A DNA stretch of 64,000 nt from JAPLHP01 sp963720375 (GCA_963720375.1 CAVRFM010000023.1:1-64000), one strand, 5' to 3'. Counted from the stretch's first letter, positions 41,562-50,306 are shown. Numbers and translations: made by a program. The notes: a model not told the origin generated them from the letters alone.

Positions 41562-41852
41562 ATGGAGAAAAAGAGGATTGCCCATGTAGGGCCTCACAAA
41601 GTTGACATAAGTGAAGTGGTGCGTGATCCCCGTGGTATTGAGGATATAGTCACGGAGATACTGGAGAAAGACTTTGTTGAGAGCCGCTATTCACAATTTG
41701 GGGCGTGGTTGAATATCTTGCCCGACGCGGCGGATATCGGTGATTGGGATCGCACTCTGCTGGAAAGATATGTGCCGCTATATACTCAGCCTCAAGGCAC
41801 GTGCATTGATTGTGAGTTGGGTCCTTGCAGATCTCAAGGTAAGCAAAGGTAA
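41562..41852 (+). CDS. cdhA: CODH / ACDS alpha subunit, copy 2, N-terminal piece (frameshifted)
   Basis: Encodes the first 90 or so residues of the second CdhA, up to CIDCELGPC, matching CTDCGLGPC of copy 1; it then runs into a TAA at 41850. An extra A at 41829 accounts for the break: without it the frame continues DLKVSKGKCGLE, matching NLKEGQGKCGLD of copy 1 exactly. Start at ATG 41562 by alignment with copy 1, with a GGAGAG site upstream. Confidence 0.82.
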   Translation: MEKKRIAHVGPHKVDISEVVRDPRGIEDIVTEILEKDFVESRYSQFGAWLNILPDAADIGDWDRTLLERYVPLYTQPQGTCIDCELGPCRSQGKQR

Positions 41853-44049
41853 ATGCGGATTAGAGATGGATTCGTTTCAAGGCAGGCTGAGTTTGCGCAA
41901 GGCCTGCCGTGGCTGTATGGGCCAGATGGTAGCTACTCGTCATTTGTTGAACTATGCATTGAAGTTATGGGATGAAAGCAAGGCTGTCAGCATGGGTGAG
42001 CTCTTGACCATGTCGGATGCCTGCCCTCCTGTAGGCACTTTGAGCGGCATCTATGTGAAAACCCTCAAGGACTTGAACAGGGTGCTCTCATATGGAGAGG
42101 CGCAGTTGGCTAAGCTGATGTCTGCGAGCTATTCAGGCACCGGAGCAGTGGCGGATTTTGAGAGCATGGTGATGCATGCTGGTTCTGTTCTGCTTCTGGC
42201 TATGGGAGTGTCTGAGATGATTAAGGTCGCTTGCTTCGGCTTTACGTCAGCCGCTAACCATAAGATTGATGAACTGGAGAATTTCCCGCCGGCCAACGTG
42301 GTTGGAGGATGGCCGTCCATAAAGGAAGGTAAGCCGGTAATTGCCTTTGTCGGCGATGATTTTCTGCCGGCATGGTGTGCCATAGAGTATCTCAAGCAGA
42401 ATGAATTGTTGGACAAAGTCGAGATATGCGGTATTGGCCCTGCAGGTGATGACGTGGTGCGCTTCTATGACAAGTGCCGCATAATCGCTCCGATGGTGAA
42501 GGCGGGCAAAGCTATCAGAAATGGTGTCTTCGATGTGGTTGTAGCTGCGAACGGATGTATTCCTTTGGATATGCTATCTGAAGCGGCAAGGGTAAAGAGC
42601 AAGTTCATATGGGTAGGAGCGCAGGGAGTTGGCAATCTGGTCGATAAGACTGATGAACCTCTGGACAAGATAGTGAGTGCTCTGGTTGATGGTGAAGAGG
42701 CAGCTTGGATTAGAGATGTTGAGAAGGCTGGCCAGGTAGCAGTCAAGGTAGTCCAGCAAGTGAAGAGAACACGGCAATTTATTCTAAGTGATGAGTTGGC
42801 AGTTGCGCAGGCTAAGAAGTGTAAGGATGATTGTGATCTTTGCTCTAGTGCTTGCCCCAATAGCTTGCCATTATCAAAGGCGGTCAGACTGTTACGCGGC
42901 GGTAACTGGGATGGTTTCTCAGAGGTGGAGAGAGGGTGCTATTTCTGTGGAAAGTGTGAAGAGGCTTGCTCGGCTGGGGTGAGGCTGCGTGACATAATAG
43001 TAGCGACTGAAAGGAAACAAGCGAAGAAGGACAAATTCATTATGAGAGCGGGAAGAGGTCCTCTCCCCCTCACTGAGATACTGCAGTCGGCTTTTTCCAT
43101 GGTCTGGGGTAATGCTCCCGGTATCGTGGTGATAGCGGGTTGTGGTGATGCTTCCCGCGATGATATCGGATGGCTGGCTCAAGAATTAACCAGACGAAAC
43201 TGCATTGTCTTTGTGGCTGGATGCGCCGGTGCTGAGATTGCCCGCAACTACAGCGAAAGGAAGGGTAAGTATATTTTTGAGCAGTACCTGGCTTCTATTG
43301 AGCCACGGTCTCTCATCAACTGCGGTGGCTGCACCGCAATTTCCCTGGCGAACAACATGTATATGTACTCGCGTGCTGCCGGAGGCATTCCTCTCTATGG
43401 GGGCATACCAGAGGTAGGCGAAGGGTCACTTTATACTACCTTCACGTTGCTTGTGTGGGGTGCTCTGCCTGACAGGATGTATGCAGCAGCAGCAGCATAT
43501 GCCCGTCTTGGGATAAGGGTTGTAGTGGGTCCGGCTTCGGGTTGGACTTGGGGTCGCTATTTGCCTGGCAATAGGTATGATCGGAGCAAATGGTGGGTCT
43601 ATCATGGAGACAATGGTAGTAAGAGGGAAACCGAACCTGTTCCGGAGCATTTTATTATCCCCGTGGAAACCAAAGAGGAAGCACTGACCATGATGCCCCA
43701 CACTTTCTTCAGTACATCTGAGATGAGGGAGGGTCGGGCTGCTCGTCTTGACCTGCTTATTGAGTTGTATCGGCTGTTCTATGGCCAACTTCCCGATGAT
43801 TGGGATTTGTTGGTGAGGTCCCATTTGGATATCCCGACTAGGCACAGGATCAGGTTGGTTAAGCTACTTCGGGATGAATATGGTTGGGAAGGCGATGGAT
43901 TGAAGATTACCAAGGCCAGGAATCGTGATGGGAAACTGTTAACCCTGTCGGAATTCAATACCAGCTACGGTATGGAGCTGGGAAGATACCACTGCAGACT
44001 GAAGAGACTATTGCCAAAGAGTGTGAGAGATAGAGAAAAGGGCAGTTAG
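41830..44049 (+). CDS. cdhA: CODH / ACDS alpha subunit, copy 2, main piece
   Basis: The remaining 739 residues of the second CdhA, in the next frame. The upstream in-frame codons from 41740 are not homologous and are a frameshift artefact. Joined, the protein would be 828 residues. It keeps both ferredoxin-like motifs (CDLCSSACP, CYFCGKCEEACS, the latter lacking the usual Pro) and MHAGSVLLLAMG. The stretch aligned with the candidate C-cluster NCGSCSAIC of copy 1 is NCGGCTAIS, missing one Cys. The two CODHs may thus differ in catalytic competence. Confidence 0.85.
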   Translation, partial: DLKVSKGKCGLEMDSFQGRLSLRKACRGCMGQMVATRHLLNYALKLWDESKAVSMGELLTMSDACPPVGTLSGIYVKTLKDLNRVLSYGEAQLAKLMSASYSGTGAVADFESMVMHAGSVLLLAMGVSEMIKVACFGFTSAANHKIDELENFPPANVVGGWPSIKEGKPVIAFVGDDFLPAWCAIEYLKQNELLDKVEICGIGPAGDDVVRFYDKCRIIAPMVKAGKAIRNGVFDVVVAANGCIPLDMLSEAARVKSKFIWVGAQGVGNLVDKTDEPLDKIVSALVDGEEAAWIRDVEKAGQVAVKVVQQVKRTRQFILSDELAVAQAKKCKDDCDLCSSACPNSLPLSKAVRLLRGGNWDGFSEVERGCYFCGKCEEACSAGVRLRDIIVATERKQAKKDKFIMRAGRGPLPLTEILQSAFSMVWGNAPGIVVIAGCGDASRDDIGWLAQELTRRNCIVFVAGCAGAEIARNYSERKGKYIFEQYLASIEPRSLINCGGCTAISLANNMYMYSRAAGGIPLYGGIPEVGEGSLYTTFTLLVWGALPDRMYAAAAAYARLGIRVVVGPASGWTWGRYLPGNRYDRSKWWVYHGDNGSKRETEPVPEHFIIPVETKEEALTMMPHTFFSTSEMREGRAARLDLLIELYRLFYGQLPDDWDLLVRSHLDIPTRHRIRLVKLLRDEYGWEGDGLKITKARNRDGKLLTLSEFNTSYGMELGRYHCRLKRLLPKSVRDREKGS

Positions 44050-44543
44050 TCCTCCTCATCCTTAGTTTCCTCCGATTTTACGAGGTCAAGTGCGCTGAAG
44101 GGGCATTTTTCAGCGCATAGGTTACAGATATCAAGACCCGGTACTGCGCGTTTACAGCTTGACCATTCTACTACGTTAAGATTGCCGTCTATCACTTTAA
44201 TGACTGGTGGTACGGGGGCGCGCTGAGAGAGCCTGCCGCCGGAAGTGATAGTGGTAAGTGCTCTATCGCAGACGGCGACGCAATCACCGCAACCGGTGCA
44301 TCTCGACCTATCAATGACGTGATCTGTACCTTTGATGCGCTCTCCTTCCCCCAACATCTCCTTCAGCATATCGTATGAATCACGGAATTCTTCCTTGAGA
44401 AGGAGGGGGCAGTCAGCCGGCTTCTTATTCCTGCTTATGAGGTCGAAGGCAAAGGCATAACACGTGGGAGAACCACAGAGCTTACAATTGGTGCGTGGCA
44501 ATAGCCTGTACATCTGGAGCGGTTGAAGATCTTTCTTAGGCAA
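44046..44543 (-). CDS. Polyferredoxin with CdhE-like N-terminal Fe-S domain
   Basis: A 165-residue iron-sulfur protein. The N-terminus (MYRLLPRTNCKLCGSPTCYAFAFD ... CP) is the [4Fe-4S] domain found at the start of CdhE/AcsC and RnfB. Two ferredoxin-type sites follow: SRCTGCGDCVAVC and ICNLCAEKCP. It overlaps the upstream FwdD-like gene by eight bases and is the last gene of the operon that converges on cdhA copy 2 (the two genes overlap by four bases at their 3' ends). Likely an electron carrier for the FwdBD-like pair, for CODH, or between the two. Confidence 0.8.
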   Translation of the reverse strand: MPKKDLQPLQMYRLLPRTNCKLCGSPTCYAFAFDLISRNKKPADCPLLLKEEFRDSYDMLKEMLGEGERIKGTDHVIDRSRCTGCGDCVAVCDRALTTITSGGRLSQRAPVPPVIKVIDGNLNVVEWSSCKRAVPGLDICNLCAEKCPFSALDLVKSEETKDEED

Positions 44544-44940
44544 CTTTCCTCCTGACCAGGAGGTCTGAGGGCGTGGTAATATTCTTTTCGGTCGGTATGG
44601 CTGTCACATCTATCATCTTAAGGTTTGGCAGTTGCGATACCGATGGATCGTAGCTTCCCAGGTAGTTAGAATACAGGCTGGACGGCATATGGCCTATGCC
44701 TTCTTCGATAGCGGTTTCTGATTTTGCTGCCACCACCACGGAGCCTGATTTGCCTCTGATCTCGATAGGGGCGCCACTCTTAAGCCCCAGCTTTTTCAGA
44801 TCAGCCGCGGATAGGTGCACCACGGCAGACCTGGTCTGATATTCATCGCCCAATCCATCTCTCTGCCTGGCAATCGCCTGGTGAATATCGTCATAGGTCA
44901 CGATGGTCAGACTAATACCCTGGTTAGATGAATCCATCAA
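44536..44940 (-). CDS. FwdD-like molybdopterin dinucleotide-binding subunit
   Basis: A 134-residue protein matching the separate C-terminal cofactor-binding domain of formylmethanofuran dehydrogenase (FwdD/FmdD). It has the beta-barrel AVVHLSAADLKKLGLKSGAPIEI and the cofactor-contact segment GHMPSSLYSNYL. Its start overlaps the stop of the FwdB-like gene as ATGA, so the two are coupled. Without FwdA or FwdC genes in the window, a complete formylmethanofuran dehydrogenase is not encoded here. Confidence 0.8.
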   Translation of the reverse strand: MMDSSNQGISLTIVTYDDIHQAIARQRDGLGDEYQTRSAVVHLSAADLKKLGLKSGAPIEIRGKSGSVVVAAKSETAIEEGIGHMPSSLYSNYLGSYDPSVSQLPNLKMIDVTAIPTEKNITTPSDLLVRRKVA

Positions 44941-46160
44941 ATGCTCCCTGCCAATTGTTTCAGGACTTCCTCCTCGGTAGGCTGATCTACTTTTTTTGGC
45001 CCGGCTAATGCTACCTCAGCCCCATCCATTCTTATCATTGAGCCACCGTATTCTACGCCGGGCAGTGCTGTTGGTATGACCACATCAGCGGAGATCGTGG
45101 TAGGTGTACGGAAGTGATCCAAACAGATGACGTTTATGCCCTGCAGATTCTTCATTATGGACTGAGGCAGAGCTGAAAACGGATCTGCCCCCATTATTAG
45201 CAGGCATTCGGGGACACGGTTTCTTACTTGTTCCAATAAGGAGAACTCACTTCCGTGAGAAATGCTGCCGGCAAAGCTTATGCTGTTAACATATCCCGTC
45301 TGTTTGTAGAGCGATTGATGGAATCCTCTCATGTTGGCTTCTGCGATCATGGGAATCACAGCAACCCTGGTCGACTGACTGAACGTATGTACCATCTTGC
45401 TGAATGAGGTGAGATCATTGTCAAGAGAGTAGATCAGGCCGAGCCCGCAGAAGATGACGCAAAAGCGAGATTTTGCCACCATTTCTCTGAATTTTCTGGC
45501 TTCCTCACGTGCGTTTTGTCCCTCATCGAGGATGGTATTGATGAATCCCTTATCCTGTCCAGGCTTGATTCTGAAGGGCGGCTTACACATTGAGCTTAAC
45601 TCAGTCTGTCTAACCTCGACGCAGCTTAGTGTTACCTTGGGGTACCATCCGGCGGGATTATAATCAGCATAGGCATAGTAAGTGTACTTCGAAAGGTGCC
45701 TCGGGTGGGTGTGGGGAGGATTGGCACCCCAGTAGATTAGCAGATCTGCATTATCTTTTACTTCGGAGAGAGAGCATGTTGGCAGATCCTCGGTAAGGAT
45801 TTTCTGCATCATGACACCATATGAAAAGGATGAGGCGTCATCGATAGTTCCGCCAAGCCTTTTTGCCAGATCGATGGCAACCGCCTGTGATTCTAAGGTC
45901 GAATTATCAAGACCAAAGACGAGGAGATTCTTTGCCTTGGAAAGGAGGTGCACTGCCTCTTGAATGGCTTCTTCCAAAGAGCGCCTTTGGCCTCTAATGA
46001 GGGCCTCTGCCCGGCGCTGCGGATCGAAGCTGGAACGGAGATAGGTCGCCCCCTTGGCACAGGCGTTCTCGATACGGCCCAGATTGGCACCGTCGATCTC
46101 AACCCGGATATCGTCGCATAGGCAACCGCATCCGGTGCAGACCAAGTTCTGAAAGCTCAA
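44937..46160 (-). CDS. FwdB-like molybdopterin oxidoreductase subunit lacking the metal-ligating Cys
   Basis: A 407-residue homologue of formylmethanofuran dehydrogenase subunit B. The N-terminal [4Fe-4S] site is complete (CTGCGCLCDD, with NACAKG supplying the fourth Cys). Pterin-binding strands such as LLIYWGANPPHTHPRH and LIMGADPFSAL are present. The position where FwdB has the W/Mo-binding Cys or Sec, usually within SxCHG, reads SFSYG here (Ser113, Tyr114 by my alignment). The enzyme may therefore not be a normal formate or formylmethanofuran dehydrogenase. The gene follows the BchD-like gene by 118 bp. Confidence 0.78.
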   Translation of the reverse strand: MSFQNLVCTGCGCLCDDIRVEIDGANLGRIENACAKGATYLRSSFDPQRRAEALIRGQRRSLEEAIQEAVHLLSKAKNLLVFGLDNSTLESQAVAIDLAKRLGGTIDDASSFSYGVMMQKILTEDLPTCSLSEVKDNADLLIYWGANPPHTHPRHLSKYTYYAYADYNPAGWYPKVTLSCVEVRQTELSSMCKPPFRIKPGQDKGFINTILDEGQNAREEARKFREMVAKSRFCVIFCGLGLIYSLDNDLTSFSKMVHTFSQSTRVAVIPMIAEANMRGFHQSLYKQTGYVNSISFAGSISHGSEFSLLEQVRNRVPECLLIMGADPFSALPQSIMKNLQGINVICLDHFRTPTTISADVVIPTALPGVEYGGSMIRMDGAEVALAGPKKVDQPTEEEVLKQLAGSI

Positions 46161-46278
46161 TTGAAGACCTCACTTAACATTGCGGATATCATCTGTATGC
46201 CCGATGATTTGTTCCGGCCCTTCACTATAAGTTGCAGATTGAATGACCTGGTCCAATGAGATACTCAGTTGGTGAGCT

Positions 46279-48489
46279 TCATGAATACGAAGTGCGAGCT
46301 GCTGCTGCTTCTTCGACCAAGGTGGCAGGCAGTTCCTCAGGTCCGACAAGGTAGATTCTCCCCTTCCCTACTTTGGCAATCCTTCTCATCAACTCCGGAT
46401 CGGCGGATCGCTGGTTGATACAGACGCAGGAAATTGTAATACCTCGGCGAGCTACCCTGGCAGCTTGCCTGAGGGCGTACTTCTGTGGGGATGGATGGGG
46501 TGCTGTCGCATCGCCATCGGATATGAGGATAATATGCTGCTTTGCTCTTCCCTTGGGGTGATGTTCCAGCAATTCACAGGCCTTCAGCAAACCATAGCCG
46601 ATGTTGGTAAAAGCGTTCTCATGCAGCTCGAGTTCAATTACACGGCGAGTCACTCTGTGAGGGCTGGCGGTTAGATCGACCACAATATCAGCCAGGTTGG
46701 AGAATGAGACCACTGCCACCCTGTCTTTATATGCAGTCGCGGCCAGTGAGAGAGCCATCGCGCTTTGCTTAGCGAACCAAAATTTCTCGAGTTGCAACAT
46801 AGTGCCGGAGACATCGATCACCAAGACAATATCCATTCTGGTGCGGATGTCTTTGATATTGACGATGATATCTTCTCTGGTGATGTATTGTCTTCGGTGG
46901 CGGATTGCCTCTCTCATGGTATTTCTGAATGATATGTCGCGGTATTTGTCCCCGAAGCGATAGTGGCGCATTCCCACCACTCTGCCCTCGCCCAAGCTCA
47001 ACTTCTTACCCGAGCTGTGCTTCCCATATCCATATAGATAAGCTCCCTCGTCCAACCGTGGCGTCAACTTCTCCAATAGCATGTTAATGCCACGCTGGCT
47101 GAGCATCCAGCCGCTGCTGGTACGCTCCAGGATATCTTCCTTCTCCAGAAATTCAAGGGTTTTGGCCAGCGCTTGCTGCTCTATAAGCTTGGCTATCATT
47201 TCCTTTTCTTTTCTGTATTCTTCAACTTCCTTAAGCAACTCATCATCGAGATTATCGGCTTTGTATCGTTCCGGGTAGAGCTCTGGCAAGCGACAGGCAA
47301 TCTCTCTGTATAGCTGGGCCAGTTTGGAGTCAGGGAATCGTTTGATTCTCCTTAGCAGTAGATCGAAGGAGCCATATTTCAGAGGTTTCCTGAACTTATC
47401 TTCCCGGACAATCTCCTCGATCAGGGCCAGAACATCATCTTTGGTCAGGGTAGCCAGCTGTTCCCTGGCTTCATGTTTGCCGGTTACCTTCTCGACAACT
47501 TCCTCAACAATTCGCTCTCTCTTCCCGGGCAGATCGACCTCCGGGGCCAGTTTAAGGCGGTGGGGCAGCGAGACTGCTGCTGCGACAGAAAGTCTTCTAT
47601 CGGCGTCCTCGTATTCCTCCAATTCAGGGAAGTGGGCTAGAAGCTCAGCATTTCTAATCATGCCGCGCGTTCCTACTCCCCTTTCTACCTCGCTGTGTCT
47701 TCTCGTCTCGTTAACTATGCGAATTGCCTGCTCAAGAACTGGTTCGGCTAAGGTTTCTGTATCACGGCCGATGTGGGCAAGAACAATCCTCTTTTGCTTA
47801 TCAAGATCGTCAACGTAGTCAAGGTGGATAACATCAAAGTTGTCCAGCAAGTCCAGTGGTAATGACTTTAATGCTCCCTCTCCGCCAGTGGCTACTACTA
47901 GGGTATCCAGTTTGATCTTTTGTTCCAACACACCAATGGTTATTGTTCCATCTTGGAGGGCATACATAACTACATTGAGCACTCGCTCAGGGATTCTATC
48001 GATGAAATCAATCAGCAATATGCCTCGATTAGCCCGTAACAGTTTTCCGGGCAGGAAAGCACGAGGAGAGTAAATACCTTCTTTAAAGGCTATTTCTGGA
48101 TCAAGGTCTCCGATCAGATCTTCAACCGTTAACCCTCCGCTTCCTTGTATCTTCACCAATCTCCTGGCTGCAGGGAGGATGGTGCTGTGAAGTATTTCAC
48201 CTCGCTTTTTCCTGTCTATACACCAGGGGCAGGGATCATCTTTAGGAAAACAATGTAGGGGACAGCCTTCTACTACCTCAATATCATCCAGAATAACAGG
48301 TAGGCTGTTGGCTAAACTTGTTTTACCACTTCCGGGGGGGCCAAGAATAAGCAGGTGGTGTGCACTGCAGAGACTGCTTAGTAAGGCCAGCTTCTTCGCA
48401 TCTTCTATTTGAAGATCATCAAAGACTGACCGGCTAAACTTGTCAGTGCCTATTCTGTCTAGGGTGGTAAGGATTTCTTCCAGAAGCAA
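46279..48489 (-). CDS. BchD/ChlD-like protein: degenerate AAA+ domain plus VWA domain
   Basis: A 736-residue protein built like the D subunit of magnesium chelatase. The AAA+ domain (residues 1-330) keeps Walker A (GPPGSGKT, 50-57) but has lost the Walker B Glu (IDFID, Phe162), the sensor Asn (ATGG for ATMN) and the Arg finger (LLDNFD for LLDRFD). A Cys cluster (Cys76, 80, 87, 90) is inserted after beta2. A linker precedes a C-terminal VWA domain (553-725) with a metal-ion site DVSGT at 559-563. The partner ATPase gene lies two genes upstream with CooC between. TTG start at 48489 with a weak ribosome-binding site. Confidence 0.82.
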   Translation of the reverse strand: MLLEEILTTLDRIGTDKFSRSVFDDLQIEDAKKLALLSSLCSAHHLLILGPPGSGKTSLANSLPVILDDIEVVEGCPLHCFPKDDPCPWCIDRKKRGEILHSTILPAARRLVKIQGSGGLTVEDLIGDLDPEIAFKEGIYSPRAFLPGKLLRANRGILLIDFIDRIPERVLNVVMYALQDGTITIGVLEQKIKLDTLVVATGGEGALKSLPLDLLDNFDVIHLDYVDDLDKQKRIVLAHIGRDTETLAEPVLEQAIRIVNETRRHSEVERGVGTRGMIRNAELLAHFPELEEYEDADRRLSVAAAVSLPHRLKLAPEVDLPGKRERIVEEVVEKVTGKHEAREQLATLTKDDVLALIEEIVREDKFRKPLKYGSFDLLLRRIKRFPDSKLAQLYREIACRLPELYPERYKADNLDDELLKEVEEYRKEKEMIAKLIEQQALAKTLEFLEKEDILERTSSGWMLSQRGINMLLEKLTPRLDEGAYLYGYGKHSSGKKLSLGEGRVVGMRHYRFGDKYRDISFRNTMREAIRHRRQYITREDIIVNIKDIRTRMDIVLVIDVSGTMLQLEKFWFAKQSAMALSLAATAYKDRVAVVSFSNLADIVVDLTASPHRVTRRVIELELHENAFTNIGYGLLKACELLEHHPKGRAKQHIILISDGDATAPHPSPQKYALRQAARVARRGITISCVCINQRSADPELMRRIAKVGKGRIYLVGPEELPATLVEEAAAARTSYS

Positions 48490-48507
48490 TTTGTATATCG
48501 TCCGACT

Positions 48508-49269
48508 TCAACTGTAGCTCAGTATCTTCTTGCAGATTTCATCTATCGCAATGGATGCTGGAGAGTCTTTTGGAATCTCGCTCACAGGTTTGCCTTCGCC
48601 ATCAAACTGTGCCACTAGCGGTTCGAAGGGGATATAGGCTGCTATCTCGAGACCGTTTTCCTTGGCCAACTCGTCTACTCGAGACCTGTTTTCCTCCGTC
48701 ACTCTGTTGGCCACTATCAGGATGGCGCCAAACTCGATATTGAGCTCTCTTGATATCTCCACAATTCTCTTAGCAGTTTGAATGGCATTTTTTGTAGGAT
48801 CGGTAACCACCAGCATGATGTCAACATCCCGGGTAGTGCGCCGGCTAAGGTGCTCCAGCCCTGCGTGACAGTCGATTATAGTGAAATCATAACCCCTTGC
48901 TCTAGTGTCTATTACCTGTCGGATGACGTGGTTGACGGCGCAGTAGCATCCCTCACCCTCCGAACGCCCCATTACGAGTATGTCGAATTGAGGGAACTCC
49001 TCAATAGCTTCGTGGAGGGCCAACTCCAGATGTTCTTGTTTAGAATTTGTCACCTTGCTACGAGCTGGTGCGTTTATAATTGCCTCCCGGCTCTCTCCTA
49101 CATTCTTGGTCACTGTCACACCAAGGGCTTGGGGGAGGTTGGAATCCGGGTCGGCATCAATTGCCAGTACACTACCGTGCTCCGATAACTTCTTTACCAG
49201 CATGCCTGACACAAAGGTCTTCCCTACTCCGCCCTTTCCGGAGACCGCAATAGCAAGTCCTCTGCTCAT
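48508..49269 (-). CDS. cooC: CooC-type nickel-insertion ATPase for carbon monoxide dehydrogenase
   Basis: A 253-residue MinD/ParA-type ATPase with a deviant Walker A (GKGGVGKT, 11-18) and the CooC nickel site CxC (Cys108 and Cys110 in GEGCYCAVN), where the metal bridges the dimer. CooC delivers nickel to the C-cluster of CODH using ATP. The start codon overlaps the BchI-like stop (ATGA), so synthesis of both is coupled. Encoded opposite and near the two cdhA genes, it is their most likely maturation factor. Confidence 0.93.
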   Translation of the reverse strand: MSRGLAIAVSGKGGVGKTFVSGMLVKKLSEHGSVLAIDADPDSNLPQALGVTVTKNVGESREAIINAPARSKVTNSKQEHLELALHEAIEEFPQFDILVMGRSEGEGCYCAVNHVIRQVIDTRARGYDFTIIDCHAGLEHLSRRTTRDVDIMLVVTDPTKNAIQTAKRIVEISRELNIEFGAILIVANRVTEENRSRVDELAKENGLEIAAYIPFEPLVAQFDGEGKPVSEIPKDSPASIAIDEICKKILSYS

Positions 49270-50306
49270 GAGTACTTCCCTTCCAGAACGCTATTTACCA
49301 GTTCATTAATCAAATTCATGGGGTCATCGTAGAACTTGGACTCAGGCGATGGCTTGATTCTGCTACCAAGAGAGGAAGCGGCCATATTTCGTATATCATC
49401 CATATTTGCTTCAGATCGGTTTTCCAGCTTTGCCACAGCCTGTACCTTCTCATAAAGCGAAAGTGTAGCTCTTACACTGGCGGCTTGATCCATCTCCTTC
49501 GACCAAGGCTCTTCACGTGTAGCTCGTACCAGGGCAACCACGGCATCAAGTACTTTATCCGGCACTCTTACGTTATCAATCCTGAGGCCATATCGGACTA
49601 CTATCTCCTTCTCTTTTTGCAGAGATTCAGGATAGCCCATCTTGACTACATCAAATCTATCGAGAAGGACATCGGAAAGCTCCTCGACCCCAGCCCGTTC
49701 TCTCGGATTCATGGTAGCTATCATCACAAAATCAGCCGGGTAGTCTACGTCGTAAGGCCCTATCGTCGCGATGCCCTCTTCAAGGACCTCTAATAGAGCA
49801 TTTTGAAGTTTCTCTGTAACCCTGTTAAGTTCATCGAAGAAAACGATCCCTCGATTGCCTTTGAGCAATTTCCCCGGCAAGAATGCTCGGTAGTCCTGGG
49901 GACCATACTTGAAAGCCTGTGTTGGATCGATATCTCCCAAGAGGTCCTCAGCCGTAAGGTCAGGAGAACCCTGCAACCTGACGAACCTTTGCTCACCAGG
50001 AATTATAGTGGACTCCAGTTTCTCACCAGTGGAAGCCTTTGCCTTGCACTGTGGGCAGACAGGCTGTTCCGGGTGGCAATGGTAAGGACAACCCTTCACC
50101 ACCTTTATAGGAGGCAAAGCTGCCGCTATGTGCTTGGCGAGAGTAGTCTTGCCAACTCCAGGCGGTCCCTCAATCAGCACGTGATGGCCAGCCAGCAATG
50201 ACGCAAGGATCCTTTTCTTGGCATCATCCTGGCCCACAATGACTGAAAGCATGTCATTCCCATCGGTCGCAGATTTCAGGATCGTTTCTCTTAGTCCCTC
50301 AATCAT
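49266..50306 (-). CDS. BchI/ChlI-like AAA+ ATPase with inserted Cys cluster
   Basis: A 346-residue AAA+ ATPase like the I subunit of magnesium chelatase. Walker A GPPGVGKT is at 47-54 and Walker B (FFDE, Asp158/Glu159), sensor (ATMN) and Arg finger (LLDRFD) are intact. In the beta2 region, where magnesium chelatase has a Gly-Asp-Pro loop, lies a Cys cluster C-x3-C-x6-C-x2-C (Cys73, 77, 84, 87) that could bind a metal. First gene of the operon with CooC and the BchD-like protein. It probably drives an ATP-dependent assembly or metal-insertion step; no porphyrin chelatase H subunit is present. Confidence 0.85.
   Translation of the reverse strand: MIEGLRETILKSATDGNDMLSVIVGQDDAKKRILASLLAGHHVLIEGPPGVGKTTLAKHIAAALPPIKVVKGCPYHCHPEQPVCPQCKAKASTGEKLESTIIPGEQRFVRLQGSPDLTAEDLLGDIDPTQAFKYGPQDYRAFLPGKLLKGNRGIVFFDELNRVTEKLQNALLEVLEEGIATIGPYDVDYPADFVMIATMNPRERAGVEELSDVLLDRFDVVKMGYPESLQKEKEIVVRYGLRIDNVRVPDKVLDAVVALVRATREEPWSKEMDQAASVRATLSLYEKVQAVAKLENRSEANMDDIRNMAASSLGSRIKPSPESKFYDDPMNLINELVNSVLEGKYS

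Noticed and set aside
41740..41829. Alternative N-terminus for cdhA copy 2 starting at 41740
   Set aside because: These residues show no similarity to copy 1, whereas the overlapping frame from 41562 matches it until the extra base.
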